Counted from the first letter of the stretch, positions 16,404-25,081 are shown. The stretch is 64,000 nucleotides of DNA from Roseiarcus sp963829505 (GCA_963829505.1 CAWHIL010000001.1:744001-808000), one strand, 5' to 3'. Notes: generated by a model not told the origin, from the letters alone. Program-made: numbers and translations.

Positions 16404-17157
16404 GCCGGAAGCGGCCCAAATCGGGGCGTCGGCGATCAAGACAAAAACAAAGCGGGTACGAATCGCTGATCGGCGGCATGAACTCCGAATCGCCCGGAAA
16501 GCGAGTCGATTCTTTGCCTCGCGAGTCCCGGGCGGGGTCATGAGCGCCCGTGGTTGACGCGTTCTTGCGCTGAAGGGCGCCGGTCCGTTCCGTTGCGGAA
16601 CGGATGGAGCGGAAACGGGCACAAAACGGGCCGGAATCGGCGACGCACGGAACCGCGGCCCGCAGCCGCCGGCTGGCAAGGCTTTTCGACACGTCGGGCG
16701 CGAGCCAAATCGCAGCATGGTTAACGGGTGCGGCGCCGGAAGCGGCCATGGACCCCCGTGGTTGACGCGCTCTTCCGGACGCGCCGCAAGCCCCGTTCCG
16801 TTACGGAACGGGGGGAACGGAAACAGGCACAAAACGGGCCGGAATCGGCGACGCGCAGAACCGCAGCGCGCAGGCGGCGGCTGGCAAGGCTTTTCGACAC
16901 GTCGGGCGCGATTCGCGCGCGCGTTCTCGCCGCATGGTTAACGGGTGCGGCGCCGGAAGCGGCCATGGACCCCATGGTTGACGCGCTCTTCCGGACGCGC
17001 CGCAAGCCCCGTTCCGTTACGGAACGGGGGAACGGAAACAGGCACAAAACGGGTCGGAATCGGCGACGCGCAGAACCGCAGCGCGGAGGCGGCGGCTGGC
17101 AAGGCTTTTCGACAGGTCGGGCGCAATTCGCGCGCGCGTTCTCGCCGCGTGGTTAAT
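16404..17157. repeat. Array of three ~210 bp tandem repeats plus a decayed copy
   Basis: Units begin with GTTGACGCG at 16553, 16761 and 16977, with spacings of 208 and 216 bases; the third ends near 17157. The last two are nearly identical and the first is more diverged. A decayed partial copy (16404-16552) precedes them. Each unit contains a hairpin (16584-16604, 16791-16813, 17007-17029), then CACAAAACGGG-CGGAATCGGCGACGC, CTGGCAAGGCTTTTCGACA and finally a CtrA half-site on the minus strand (16717-16724, 16934-16941, with a variant at 17149-17156). Open frames through the array are by-products of the repeats. Function unknown; regulatory region, small-RNA genes or inert repeat are all possible. 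Confidence 0.85.
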
Positions 17158-17223
17158 CGGACCGGCCAAAAGGAGAAAGGCGGCCAAGCCGCCCTGTTCG
17201 GCGTCCCCTCGTTCAATCGCGCG

Positions 17224-17439
17224 TCAGTCGGCGGCCGTCTTGCGGCCGGCGCCGAACCCGACAAACCCGAGCAGAGCGAAGCCGGCGAGCATCATCGCCC
17301 AGGTCGACGCTTCCGGGACTGTGGTTATGTCGAGCGTCTGGGAGCCGCTGTTGTCCGAATAGATGCTGTCCCAATAGCGGCAGCCTCCGCCGTCCAGCGG
17401 ATCGCCAAAACAAAGTCTTGCCTCGCGGCGCTTTCGTTG
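17224..17439 (-). pseudogene. Remnant of a PEP-CTERM sorting-domain protein
   Basis: The minus frame ends with a complete PEP-CTERM tail: TTVPEASTWAMMLAGFALLG followed by FVGFGAGRKTAAD and a TGA at 17224-17226. It has the VPE motif, a WAMM-type hydrophobic helix and the basic end, which are signals for exosortase processing. About 40 residues of plausible mature sequence precede it (CRYWDSIYSDNSGSQTLDI), but then the frame meets a TAA at 17440-17442 with no usable start codon between. It is therefore a 5'-truncated fragment, lying between repeat elements that may have caused the loss. No exosortase gene is in the window. Confidence 0.7.
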
Positions 17440-18041
17440 TTATTCTGTTTTCAAGAATGCAAGTTTCACCGTGTCCGCATTTGACGAAGCCGCCCTACCG
17501 GAAAGAATTCCCCCCGGCGCCCCGGCCGAAGGCGCGCGCCGCGCGCCTTGCGAGGCTCAGGCTCGCGACACGGACCGGGACCGGCGAGAAGAACATGCGG
17601 GCCTGGCTCGCCCGGCAAAATGCAGCCGCATGTCACCCCTGCGCATGTGGGGGTCCAGAGGCCGCCTCACTCCCGCCGGACGTGCTCAAATCTGGCTGCC
17701 CGCTTTCGTGGACATGATAGTGCGGACAGCAACTCTCGCCCGGAATTTCCGCCGCAAGCCCCTGAAAAGATGGAATCAGCGCCCGGGTTTTCGCCGGGCC
17801 GGGCCGGGCCCCGCACTCTCAAACGCGGCGCCTTGGCCGGACGAGGAGGTCGGGCCTTCCCCGACGATCGCCCGGAATTTCCGCCACAAGCCACTGAAAA
17901 GATGGAATCAGCGCCCGGAAAAGAGCTGGCCGCCCGCCGCCGCCTCGGCTTCCGGGCATGCCGTCGCGGGAATGGCGGATTCGTCGTCCAACGTGAAGCC
18001 GGGTCGCTGGGGGCTCATCGCCATGGGGAAGGAGAAAATCT
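17440..18041. other. Repeat-rich intergenic region without a supported gene
   Basis: No frame here has protein-like composition or a credible start. The region holds a direct repeat pair (17736-17786 and 17868-17918) and a REP-like palindromic stretch around 17633-17662 (TCACCCCTGCGCATGTGGGG). Its right end contains the ribosome site of gnd (GGGGAAGGAG at 18025-18034). Confidence 0.6.
17736..17918. repeat. 51-bp direct repeat pair, 132 bp apart
   Basis: Copies at 17736-17786 and 17868-17918 share 49 of 51 bases; they contain CCCGGAATTTCCGCC and CTGAAAAGATGGAATCAGCG. The intervening sequence is not repeated. Similar elements are likely to be dispersed in the genome, but the window holds only these two. 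Confidence 0.75.
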
Positions 18042-19478
18042 ATGCCGGAACTCGCTGACGTCGGCGTCATGGGCCTCGCGGTCATGGGGGCCAATCTGGC
18101 GCGCAACGCCGCCCGCAAGGGGTTTACGGTCGCACTCTACAACCGCCACGCCGAGCGCACCGACGCGCTCATGGCGGAACACGGCGGCGAGGGCAGGTTC
18201 CTCCCGGCCCACGATTTGAAGGCCTTCGTCGCGAGCCTCAAGAAGCCGCGCGCGATCATCGTCATGGTTCAGGCGGGCAAGCCCGTCGACGCCGTCATCG
18301 ACGAGATCGCGCCGCTCCTCGAGCCCGACGACATCATTGTCGACGGCGGCAATTCGCTTTTCACCGACACCGCCCGCCGCAGCAAAGCCTGCGCCGCGAA
18401 GAAGATCCGCTTCGTCGGCATGGGCGTTTCGGGCGGCGAGGTCGGCGCGCTCGAAGGCCCGAGCATGATGCCCGGCGGCGACCGCGCGGCCTACGCCCGG
18501 CTGGCGCCCATGCTCGACAAGATGGCCGCGCAGGTGAAGGGCACTCCATGCTGCATCTACGTCGGCCCCGAGGGCGCCGGCCACTACGTCAAGATGGTGC
18601 ACAACGGCATCGAATACGCCGACATGCAGCTCATCGCCGAGGCCTACGACCTGATGAAGAGCCTCTACGGCCTCGACGCGCCGGCGATGAGCAAGATCTT
18701 CGCCGAGTGGAAGACCGGCGACCTCGACAGCTACCTCATCGAGATCACGGCCGCGGTTCTGCAAAAGAGGGACGCGACCGGAAAGCCTCTGGTCAACTCG
18801 ATCCTCGACGAGGCGGAGCAGAAGGGCACCGGCCGCTGGACGGCGCAATCGGCGCTCGATCTCGGCGTTCCGCTGACCGCGATCACCGAGGCGGTCTATG
18901 CGCGGGCGCTCTCGGGCGAGCGCGACCGGCGGATCGAGATGGCGAAGAAGGCGGCGCGTCCGGCCGCGGCTGTGCAAAAGCCCGACAGCGCCGCCATCGA
19001 CGCCATTCGCGACGCGCTCTACGCCTCGAAAATCGTCGCCTATGCGCAGGGGTTCGAGCAGATGACGGTCGCCTCCTCCGAGTTTCACTGGGACCTCAAG
19101 CTCGGCGACATGGCGACGATCTGGCGCGGCGGCTGCATCATCCGCGCGGCCTTCCTCGACCGCATCAAGGAGGCCTACGACCGCGACGGCAAGCTGCCGA
19201 ACCTCATGCTCGACGACTACTTCTTCGCCGGCGCGAAGCGCGTCGAGCCGGCGTGGCGCAAGGTGGTCGCGCTTGCGGTCGCGAACGGCGTCCCGACCCC
19301 TGCCTTCTCGTCGGCGCTCGCCTATTACGACGGCCTCGCGCGCGCGAGAGGACCTGCGAACCTGCTTCAGGGCCTGCGCGACTATTTCGGCGCCCACACC
19401 TACCGCCGCCTCGACAAGCCCGGCCGCTTCCACACCCGCTGGAGCGAGGACGGCGCGGAGGAGCAGGTGGGCGGGTGA
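18042..19478 (+). CDS. gnd: 6-phosphogluconate dehydrogenase, decarboxylating
   Basis: The 478-residue enzyme matches the long (NADP) form: N-terminal fold with VGVMGLAVMGANLARNAARK, VDGGNSLFTDTARR, the catalytic signature around GAGHYVKMVHNGIEYADMQ (substrate Lys and Asn) and C-terminal GGCIIRAAFLDRIKEAY and DYFGAHTYRR. It oxidises 6-phosphogluconate to ribulose 5-phosphate and CO2 in the oxidative pentose phosphate pathway. A GGGGAAGGAG ribosome site supports ATG 18042. No zwf or pgl gene is adjacent; the flanking DNA is repeat-rich. Confidence 0.95.
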   Translation: MPELADVGVMGLAVMGANLARNAARKGFTVALYNRHAERTDALMAEHGGEGRFLPAHDLKAFVASLKKPRAIIVMVQAGKPVDAVIDEIAPLLEPDDIIVDGGNSLFTDTARRSKACAAKKIRFVGMGVSGGEVGALEGPSMMPGGDRAAYARLAPMLDKMAAQVKGTPCCIYVGPEGAGHYVKMVHNGIEYADMQLIAEAYDLMKSLYGLDAPAMSKIFAEWKTGDLDSYLIEITAAVLQKRDATGKPLVNSILDEAEQKGTGRWTAQSALDLGVPLTAITEAVYARALSGERDRRIEMAKKAARPAAAVQKPDSAAIDAIRDALYASKIVAYAQGFEQMTVASSEFHWDLKLGDMATIWRGGCIIRAAFLDRIKEAYDRDGKLPNLMLDDYFFAGAKRVEPAWRKVVALAVANGVPTPAFSSALAYYDGLARARGPANLLQGLRDYFGAHTYRRLDKPGRFHTRWSEDGAEEQVGG

Positions 19479-19485
19479 GGAATTG

Positions 19486-19677
19486 CGCACCCTTCTCCGC
19501 GCGAGCGGGGAAGGTGTCGCCGAAGGCGACGGATGGGGTGTGGAAAGCAGCGAGCCCGGCACTTCGATGGCTGCGTAGCCGTTCGTGCAATCCTTCTTGC
19601 ATCCGCCTACCGGCCCACACCCCATCCGTCGGCCATTGGCCGACACCTTTCCCAGCAAAGCTGGAGAAGGGGTTCCG
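19486..19677. repeat. Inverted pair of REP-type elements downstream of gnd
   Basis: Arm 1 (19486-19543) and arm 2 (19615-19677, inverted) share the blocks CCCTTCTCC, GGAAGGTGTCG and CGACGGATGGGGTGTGG, with different bases in the two internal hairpin loops. Together they could fold into a long hairpin and probably stop transcription between gnd and the convergent bestrophin-like gene. The layout is typical of paired REP elements. Confidence 0.75.
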
Positions 19678-19743
19678 CGCCGTTCGAGCCGTGATCATCG
19701 GCTCGCGCAAGCGGGGCTCAAGGAGCCGCCGCGGCAGACGCCT

Positions 19744-20547
19744 TTACGCCCTCGCCGCTCCGGCTTCGGCGCTCGTCGCCGAAGCCGGAGGCGCCCCCAG
19801 CGCGGCGAGCGCGCTGTCGACGCCCGCCGGCGAAAGCCGGATGAAGCCGGTGTAGGGATGGCTGAGTTCGAGAATCAGGAAGATCGCGGTCGCGATCGCG
19901 ATCGCGCCTGCGAGGTGTGCGATGACAGTCACCGTGTTCGGCGTCGCCGCAACGCCGTTGCCGAAGAAGAGCGCGACCGCCCAGCAGACGACGATGGTCA
20001 GGACATGCGGCGGGAAGGGACTGGCGAGCTGACGCGCCATCAGCATCTGGGTGTCCTGATATTTGTGCGCAAGGTCCGACGCCCGGGCGACGAGCCTCTG
20101 CATGGCTTCGCTGTCGGGCTTCAGACTGTCGAAATAGCCGCCGAGGCCCGCGAAGGTCGCGCGCATCTCGGCGAAGGTGAAGGGCTGCGGCCCGTGCCCG
20201 GCGTCGCCGAAGAAACGCGCCCGCGAACGTTGCATCGCCGCAAGCAGGCCCGCCCGGCCAGGCGCGCCGAGCGGCCCCAGCCTTTCGAGCGTGAGATCGA
20301 TCTCGGCGACGACGGGCCCAAGCGAATAGGCTTCCGACTGCTGGGTGGTGAAGACGCTGAACGCGGTCCAGATGAGGAGACCGAGCACCAGCGCAAGCAG
20401 AAGCCCGATGAGCCCGACCATGGCGCCGACCGGTCCCTTAGCCGCGGTCAGCATGTCGGCCGGGATGAGCTGTTGCAGCCACATGCCGATGAGGCTCGCG
20501 CCGAAGGTCAGAGCGGCGAAGGCTGCGGAGCGGGTGAGCGGAGACAT
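19744..20547 (-). CDS. Bestrophin-like (DUF4239) membrane protein
   Basis: The 267-residue protein has two N-terminal membrane helices (about residues 10-30 and 40-65), a soluble middle part with IDLTLERLGPLGAPGRAGLL and two C-terminal helices (FPPHVLTIVVCWAVALFFG, VIAHLAGAIAIATAIFLILE) ending in ELSHPYTGFIRLSPAGVDSA. That last motif, a PY.G.. segment after the final helix, is typical of the DUF4239/bestrophin-like family. Function is not established; members are found near diverse genes. It is convergent with gnd and divergent from the monooxygenase gene. Confidence 0.7.
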   Translation of the reverse strand: MSPLTRSAAFAALTFGASLIGMWLQQLIPADMLTAAKGPVGAMVGLIGLLLALVLGLLIWTAFSVFTTQQSEAYSLGPVVAEIDLTLERLGPLGAPGRAGLLAAMQRSRARFFGDAGHGPQPFTFAEMRATFAGLGGYFDSLKPDSEAMQRLVARASDLAHKYQDTQMLMARQLASPFPPHVLTIVVCWAVALFFGNGVAATPNTVTVIAHLAGAIAIATAIFLILELSHPYTGFIRLSPAGVDSALAALGAPPASATSAEAGAARA

Positions 20548-20660
20548 GGGACTCGGAATCAGATGGTCGGAAGTTCACGCTTATCACGTTTTCGCGCGCC
20601 TGGGCGGCGAAGGGCCCGCGCCCCGCGGCGCCGGAAGAGCCCTTGAGGCGCGGGGCGCCC

Positions 20661-20676
20661 CCAGAAGCGCTTCTGG
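20661..20676. promoter_or_regulatory. 16-bp perfect palindrome upstream of the monooxygenase gene
   Basis: CCAGAAGCGCTTCTGG is a perfect palindrome in the 290-base divergent gap (20548-20837). It could be an operator for the flavin monooxygenase gene (start 20838) or the bestrophin-like gene (start 20547). No regulator gene is adjacent. The rest of the gap has GC-rich inverted repeats but no clear promoter. Confidence 0.35.
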
Positions 20677-20837
20677 CGCGCTTCGCGAAGTGACTGGAGA
20701 AACGCGACGGCGGTTGCCGTCCGAGGCGCGCCGACGCTAGTCTCGACACGCTGGGAGAAGAAGTCGCGCGGGGCTCGCTCGACGCGCCGACCAGATGCCG
20801 GCCAAGGCGCCGACGGGAAAAGAGGGAGGATCCCAAT

Positions 20838-22637
20838 ATGCTCGATGTGACTCCGGCCGCGAAGGCGCAAGGTTTGCTCGACCGCTTCGGGGAGACGCTC
20901 GCCAAGCCCGACATCGATGCGGTGGTCGCCATGTTCGCGGAAGACGCCACCTGGCGCGACCTCGTCGCCTTCACCTGGAACATCAAGACGGTCGAGGGGC
21001 GCGACCAGATCCGCGACATGCTGACCCATTGCCTGGCGAGGGTGAAGCCGCGCGACTGGCGGCTCGCCGAAAAGGAGCCGGTGACCGAGGCCGGCGGAGT
21101 GCTCGAAGCCTGGTTTGCGTTCGAGACCGAGGTCGCGCGCGGCTACGGCCTCGTGCGCTTCCGCGACAACCTCATCTGGACGCTGCTCACCACGATGGTC
21201 GAGCTCAAGGGCCACGAGGAGAAGGCCGGCTTCACCCGGCCGCTCGGCGCGAAGCACGGCGTCAACGTCGGGGCGAAGAGCTGGAAGGAATCCCGAGAGG
21301 AGGAACTCGCGACGCTCGGCGTGACGAAACAGCCCTATGTCGTCATCGTCGGCGGCGGGCAGGGCGCGATCGAACTCGGCGCCCGCCTTCGCCAGCTCGA
21401 GGTGCCGACCGTCATTCTCGAGAAGAACGCGCGCGCAGGCAATTCCTGGCGCAACCGGTACAAGTCGCTCTGCCTGCACGATCCGGTCTGGTACCACCAC
21501 CTGCCCTACATCGACTTCCCGACGAACTGGCCGATCTTCTCGCCCAAGGACAAGATCGCCGACTGGCTCGAGATGTACACGAAGGTGATGGAGCTGAACT
21601 ACTGGACGAAGTCGGAGGCGAAGTCGGCGACTTACGACGCGAAGACGAAGGAGTGGACCGTCGTCGTCGACCGCGACGGCAAGGAGGTCGTGCTCCGGCC
21701 GAAGCAGCTCGTCTTCGCGACCGGCATGTCGGGCAAGGCGAATGTCCCCGCGTTCAAGGGCGCCGCTACGTTCAAGGGCGACCAGCACCATTCCTCGAAA
21801 CATCCCGGCCCCGACGCCTACAAGGGCAAGAAAGCGGTGGTGATCGGCTCCAACAACTCGGCGCACGACATCGCCGCGGCGCTCTACGAGAACGGCGCCG
21901 ACGTCACGATGGTTCAGCGCTCGACCACCCATATCGTGCGCTCGGAATCGCTCATGGAGATCGGGCTCGGCGATCTCTATTCCGAGCGGGCGTTGCAGGG
22001 CGGCATGACGACGGCGAAGGCCGACCTCGTCTTCGCTTCGCTCCCGTACAAGCTCCTGCACGAGTTTCAGAAGCCGGTGTACGACAAGATCCGCGAGGTC
22101 GACGCCGACTATTACAAGGCGCTCGAGAAGGCCGGCTTCATGCTCGACTACGGCGCCGACAACTCGGGCCTCTTCATGAAGTACCTGCGCCGCGGCTCGG
22201 GCTATTACATCGACATCGGGGCGTCGCAGCTCGTCATCGACGGCAAGATCAAGCTCGCGCGCGGCCAGGTCGTCGAGATCACGCCGACCGGCGTCAAGCT
22301 CGACAGCGGCCAGACGATCCCGGCGGACGTGATCGTCTACGCGACCGGCTACGGCTCGATGAACGGCTGGGTCGCCGATCTCTGCGGACAGGAGATGGCG
22401 GACAAGGTGGGAAAGTGCTGGGGCATCGGCTCCAACACGCCGAAGGACCCGGGCCCGTGGGAGGGCGAGCAGCGCAACATGTGGAAACCGACGCAGCAGG
22501 AGGGCTTATGGATGCACGGCGGCAACCTGCACCAGTCGCGCCACTATTCGCAGTTCCTCGCGCTCCAGCTCAAGGCCCGCCAAGAGGGGATCCCGACGCC
22601 CGTCTTTGGCTTGCAGGCGTCGCATCACAAGACGTGA
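20838..22637 (+). CDS. Flavin-containing monooxygenase with N-terminal NTF2/SnoaL-like domain
   Basis: The 599-residue product is modular. Residues ~1-150 form an NTF2/SnoaL-like domain (DIDAVVAMFAEDATWRDLVA). From ~165 it is a flavoprotein monooxygenase with the FAD fold VVIVGGGQGAIELGARLRQL, the RYKSLCLHDPVWYHHLPY region, an NADPH fold AVVIGSNNSAHDIAAALYEN and a late ATGYGSMNGWV motif. Similar two-part proteins occur in many soil bacteria as YUC/FMO-like enzymes oxidising small organic substrates; the substrate is unknown. A GGGAGGA ribosome site lies seven bases before the ATG. It is followed by the convergent pgm gene. Confidence 0.85.
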   Translation: MLDVTPAAKAQGLLDRFGETLAKPDIDAVVAMFAEDATWRDLVAFTWNIKTVEGRDQIRDMLTHCLARVKPRDWRLAEKEPVTEAGGVLEAWFAFETEVARGYGLVRFRDNLIWTLLTTMVELKGHEEKAGFTRPLGAKHGVNVGAKSWKESREEELATLGVTKQPYVVIVGGGQGAIELGARLRQLEVPTVILEKNARAGNSWRNRYKSLCLHDPVWYHHLPYIDFPTNWPIFSPKDKIADWLEMYTKVMELNYWTKSEAKSATYDAKTKEWTVVVDRDGKEVVLRPKQLVFATGMSGKANVPAFKGAATFKGDQHHSSKHPGPDAYKGKKAVVIGSNNSAHDIAAALYENGADVTMVQRSTTHIVRSESLMEIGLGDLYSERALQGGMTTAKADLVFASLPYKLLHEFQKPVYDKIREVDADYYKALEKAGFMLDYGADNSGLFMKYLRRGSGYYIDIGASQLVIDGKIKLARGQVVEITPTGVKLDSGQTIPADVIVYATGYGSMNGWVADLCGQEMADKVGKCWGIGSNTPKDPGPWEGEQRNMWKPTQQEGLWMHGGNLHQSRHYSQFLALQLKARQEGIPTPVFGLQASHHKT

Positions 22638-22708
22638 GGCGCGGGCGCCTCACGCCATGTTTGCAGGGTTGTCATCGGCGCCCGCCGCAGGCGCCGGTGG
22701 GCTGCCCC

Positions 22709-24337
22709 TTACGCGATGACGCTCGGATCCTTCCGCCCCGTCCGCTTCTCGATCTCGGCGAGCGAGCGCGAGATCGCGATGAGGTCGGCGAGCGCGGCCT
22801 GCGTCTCCTGCCCGAGATCGCCCGAGGGCGGCTCGTAGCGCTCGAGATAGACGCGCAGCGTCGCGCCGACCGTTCCTGTGCCCGACAGGCGATAGACGAT
22901 GCGCGAGCCGCCATCGAACATCACGCGAATTCCCTGATGGGCCGAATCCGATCCGTCGACCGGGTCATGATAGGCGAAGTCGTCGGCCTTCTCGACGGTC
23001 AGAGCGCCGAACCGCCGGCCCGGCAGGCTCGCGAGCCGAGCGCCGAGCGCCGCCATCAGCCCCTGCGCGGCGGCGAGATCGACTTCGTCGAAGTCGTGCC
23101 GCGTGTAATAGTTGCGTCCGTACGTCGCCCAGTGCTCGCGCGCCAGGTCGGCGACGGCGATGCGCCGCTTCGCCAGGATGTTGAGCCAGAAGAGCACCGC
23201 CCAGACGCCGTCCTTCTCGCGGATATGGTTCGAGCCGGTGCCGGCGCTCTCCTCGCCGCAAAGCGTCGCGAGATCCGCGTCGAGCAGATTGCCGAAGAAC
23301 TTCCAGCCGGTCGGCGTCTCGTAGGCGCGAATGCCGAGCTTGCTCGCGACGTGGTCGACGGCGGCGCTGGTCGGCATGGAGCGCGCGACGCCGGCGAGCC
23401 CCTTCGCGTAGCCCGGCGCGAGCGTCGCGTTGGCCGCCAGGATCGCAAGCGAATCGGAGGGCGCGACGTAGATCCCGCGGCCGATGACGAGGTTGCGGTC
23501 GCCGTCGCCGTCCGACGCCGCGCCGAAGTCGGGCGCCTCGGACGACATCATCAGCGCGTAGAGGTCGTGCGCGTAGGTGAGGTTCGGGTCCGGATGATGG
23601 CCGCCGAAGTCCGGCAAGGGCGTCCCATTGACCACGGTCCCGGCGGGCGCGCCGAGCTCGCCCTCGAAGATCGCATGGGCGTAGGGGCCGGTGACGGCGT
23701 GCATCGCGTCGAAGCGCATGGCGAAGCCCGAGGCGAAGAGCGCGCGGATCGCCTCGAAGTCGAACAGCGTCTTCATCAGCGACAGATATTGCGTCACCGG
23801 ATCGACGACCTCGACCGCCGTCTCTTCAATGCGCGCCGGGCCGAGCCGGTCGATGTCGACGTCGGGCCCATCCGAGATCCTGTAGGCGTCGACGGTCTTC
23901 GTGCGCGCGAAGATCGCGTCGGTGATCTTCTCCGGCGCGGGTCCTCCGGCGCCGATGTTGTACTTCACGCCGAAGTCGCCGTCCGGGCCGCCGGGGTTGT
24001 GGCTCGCCGACAGGATGATCCCGCCGAAGGCCCCGATCGCCCGGATGAGCGCCGAGGCGGCGGGGGTCGACAGAATGCCGCCCTTGCCGATGACGACCCG
24101 GCCGAAGCCGTTGGCGGCCGCCATCTTCGCGACGATCTGGATCGCCTCGCGGTTGAAGAAGCGTCCGTCGCCGCCGACCACCAGCGTCTTGCCCTGATAG
24201 CCTTCAAGGGAGTCGAAGATCGACTGGACGAAGGCCTCGAGATAGCCGGGTTCCTGAAAGACCGCGACCTTCTTCCGCAGGCCGGAGGTGCCGGGCTTCT
24301 GGTCGGCGAAGGGCTGGGTTGGAACGGTCCTGATCAT
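22709..24337 (-). CDS. pgm: Phosphoglucomutase, alpha-D-glucose specific
   Basis: The 542-residue enzyme has the phosphohexomutase order: phosphoserine loop SASHNPGGPDGDFG (about residues 110-123), metal loop SDGDGDRNLVIG, sugar loop GEESAGTGSNHIREKDGVWA and the C-terminal phosphate loop RLSGTGTVGATLR. It interconverts glucose 1- and 6-phosphate and feeds glycogen and polysaccharide synthesis. I used ATG 24335-24337 (MIRTVPTQPF), the family's usual N-terminus, rather than the frame opening upstream. It is convergent with the monooxygenase gene across a REP-like GC-rich gap. Confidence 0.95.
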   Translation of the reverse strand: MIRTVPTQPFADQKPGTSGLRKKVAVFQEPGYLEAFVQSIFDSLEGYQGKTLVVGGDGRFFNREAIQIVAKMAAANGFGRVVIGKGGILSTPAASALIRAIGAFGGIILSASHNPGGPDGDFGVKYNIGAGGPAPEKITDAIFARTKTVDAYRISDGPDVDIDRLGPARIEETAVEVVDPVTQYLSLMKTLFDFEAIRALFASGFAMRFDAMHAVTGPYAHAIFEGELGAPAGTVVNGTPLPDFGGHHPDPNLTYAHDLYALMMSSEAPDFGAASDGDGDRNLVIGRGIYVAPSDSLAILAANATLAPGYAKGLAGVARSMPTSAAVDHVASKLGIRAYETPTGWKFFGNLLDADLATLCGEESAGTGSNHIREKDGVWAVLFWLNILAKRRIAVADLAREHWATYGRNYYTRHDFDEVDLAAAQGLMAALGARLASLPGRRFGALTVEKADDFAYHDPVDGSDSAHQGIRVMFDGGSRIVYRLSGTGTVGATLRVYLERYEPPSGDLGQETQAALADLIAISRSLAEIEKRTGRKDPSVIA

Positions 24338-24434
24338 GACGGCGTCTCGTGGCGGCGGGCGCCGCAACTCCTAGCCGAAGTGAGAGCGGGAGACGAGCCC
24401 GACCATCGTCGCGCAGAGCGCACGGGCGAACGCC

Positions 24435-24965
24435 CTACGGCAGGGACGACGCCCCGTCCGCCGGCTCGGTCGCGGGAGCGATGCGCCGTCTCCTGTCGCC
24501 CAGCGACGGAACGATACGCGGTCGCCATACGCCAAGCACGACATTGGCCGTCGAGACGGCGAGCAGCACCCAGATCGTCGCGGTTTCACCTCCGCCGCCG
24601 AGACCGGCGGGGTCGAAGCGTCCGGCGAGCGCCTCGGCGCTGAGCTGCGCCTCTTCCTTTATGGGGGCGAGCGCATGCAGGCCGCCTGCAAAGATGAAAA
24701 TCCCCGTCGCCGCCTTGATCCAGGCCCATCCGGCGTTGTGGAACGCAGGCGTCGCCGCGATCGCGAGCAGGCCGGGGATGAGGGTCAGCACGAACGAAGG
24801 GAGCACGACCCAGTCGGCAACCTCGCCCATGGCGCCGCGCGCGAGCGCGTAGCCTGCGACATCACTCGGCGGGGGCGAGGCGTGCAGGAGAACGATGAGC
24901 GACGCCATGGCGCCCATGAACCCGATCGCCCCCATGGTATGGAGGAATTTGAGAAGGCGTCGCAA
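24435..24965 (-). CDS. Four-helix membrane protein, possibly DUF2269-like
   Basis: The 176-residue product shows four hydrophobic helices: LHTMGAIGFMGAMASLIVLL, DWVVLPSFVLTLIPGLLAI, WIKAATGIFIFAGGLHAL and ATIWVLLAVSTANVVLGVWR. The LKFLHTMGAIGFMGA start and VLPSFVLTLIPGLL helix resemble DUF2269 membrane proteins, but the match is loose. The start is taken as the TTG at 24963-24965, giving LRRLLKFLHTMG; the internal ATG ten codons later is an alternative. It follows fliQ by 116 bases on the same strand, but nothing suggests a flagellar function. Confidence 0.55.
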   Translation of the reverse strand: MRRLLKFLHTMGAIGFMGAMASLIVLLHASPPPSDVAGYALARGAMGEVADWVVLPSFVLTLIPGLLAIAATPAFHNAGWAWIKAATGIFIFAGGLHALAPIKEEAQLSAEALAGRFDPAGLGGGGETATIWVLLAVSTANVVLGVWRPRIVPSLGDRRRRIAPATEPADGASSLP

Positions 24966-25081
24966 GAAATGCCGCTGCTCGAGGCCCCGCCGGTCGCGGA
25001 TGCTACCGCAGTCAGGCAAGCCGCGGTAGAGGCTGAACTTCGGCGCGCGCAGCCGGTTTTTCGCCGCGAGGCGCAGCCGCG

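Noticed and set aside
13050..16557. Long plus-strand open frames opposite the mla operon
   Set aside because: These are antisense shadows; the minus-strand frames have complete MCE, ATPase and permease motifs.
16404..17157. CRISPR array
   Set aside because: Units are about 210 bp, near-identical along their whole length with no short repeat/spacer alternation, and no cas gene is present.
16371..17264. Several 70-180 codon frames inside the tandem repeats, some repeating MAASGAAPVNHAA-type starts
   Set aside because: The similarity between them comes from the DNA repeat itself, frames exist on both strands, and none has a ribosome site or natural composition.
17213..17413. 66-codon minus frame overlapping the PEP-CTERM remnant
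   Set aside because: It is a different frame with Arg-rich composition; the PEP-CTERM frame on the same strand has recognisable sequence.
20795..24643. Very long plus-strand open frame (1282 codons) across the monooxygenase and pgm
   Set aside because: It is out of frame with the monooxygenase and antisense to pgm, is rich in Arg/Gly/Ala without any motif, and both real genes explain the DNA. Long shadow frames are expected at this GC content.
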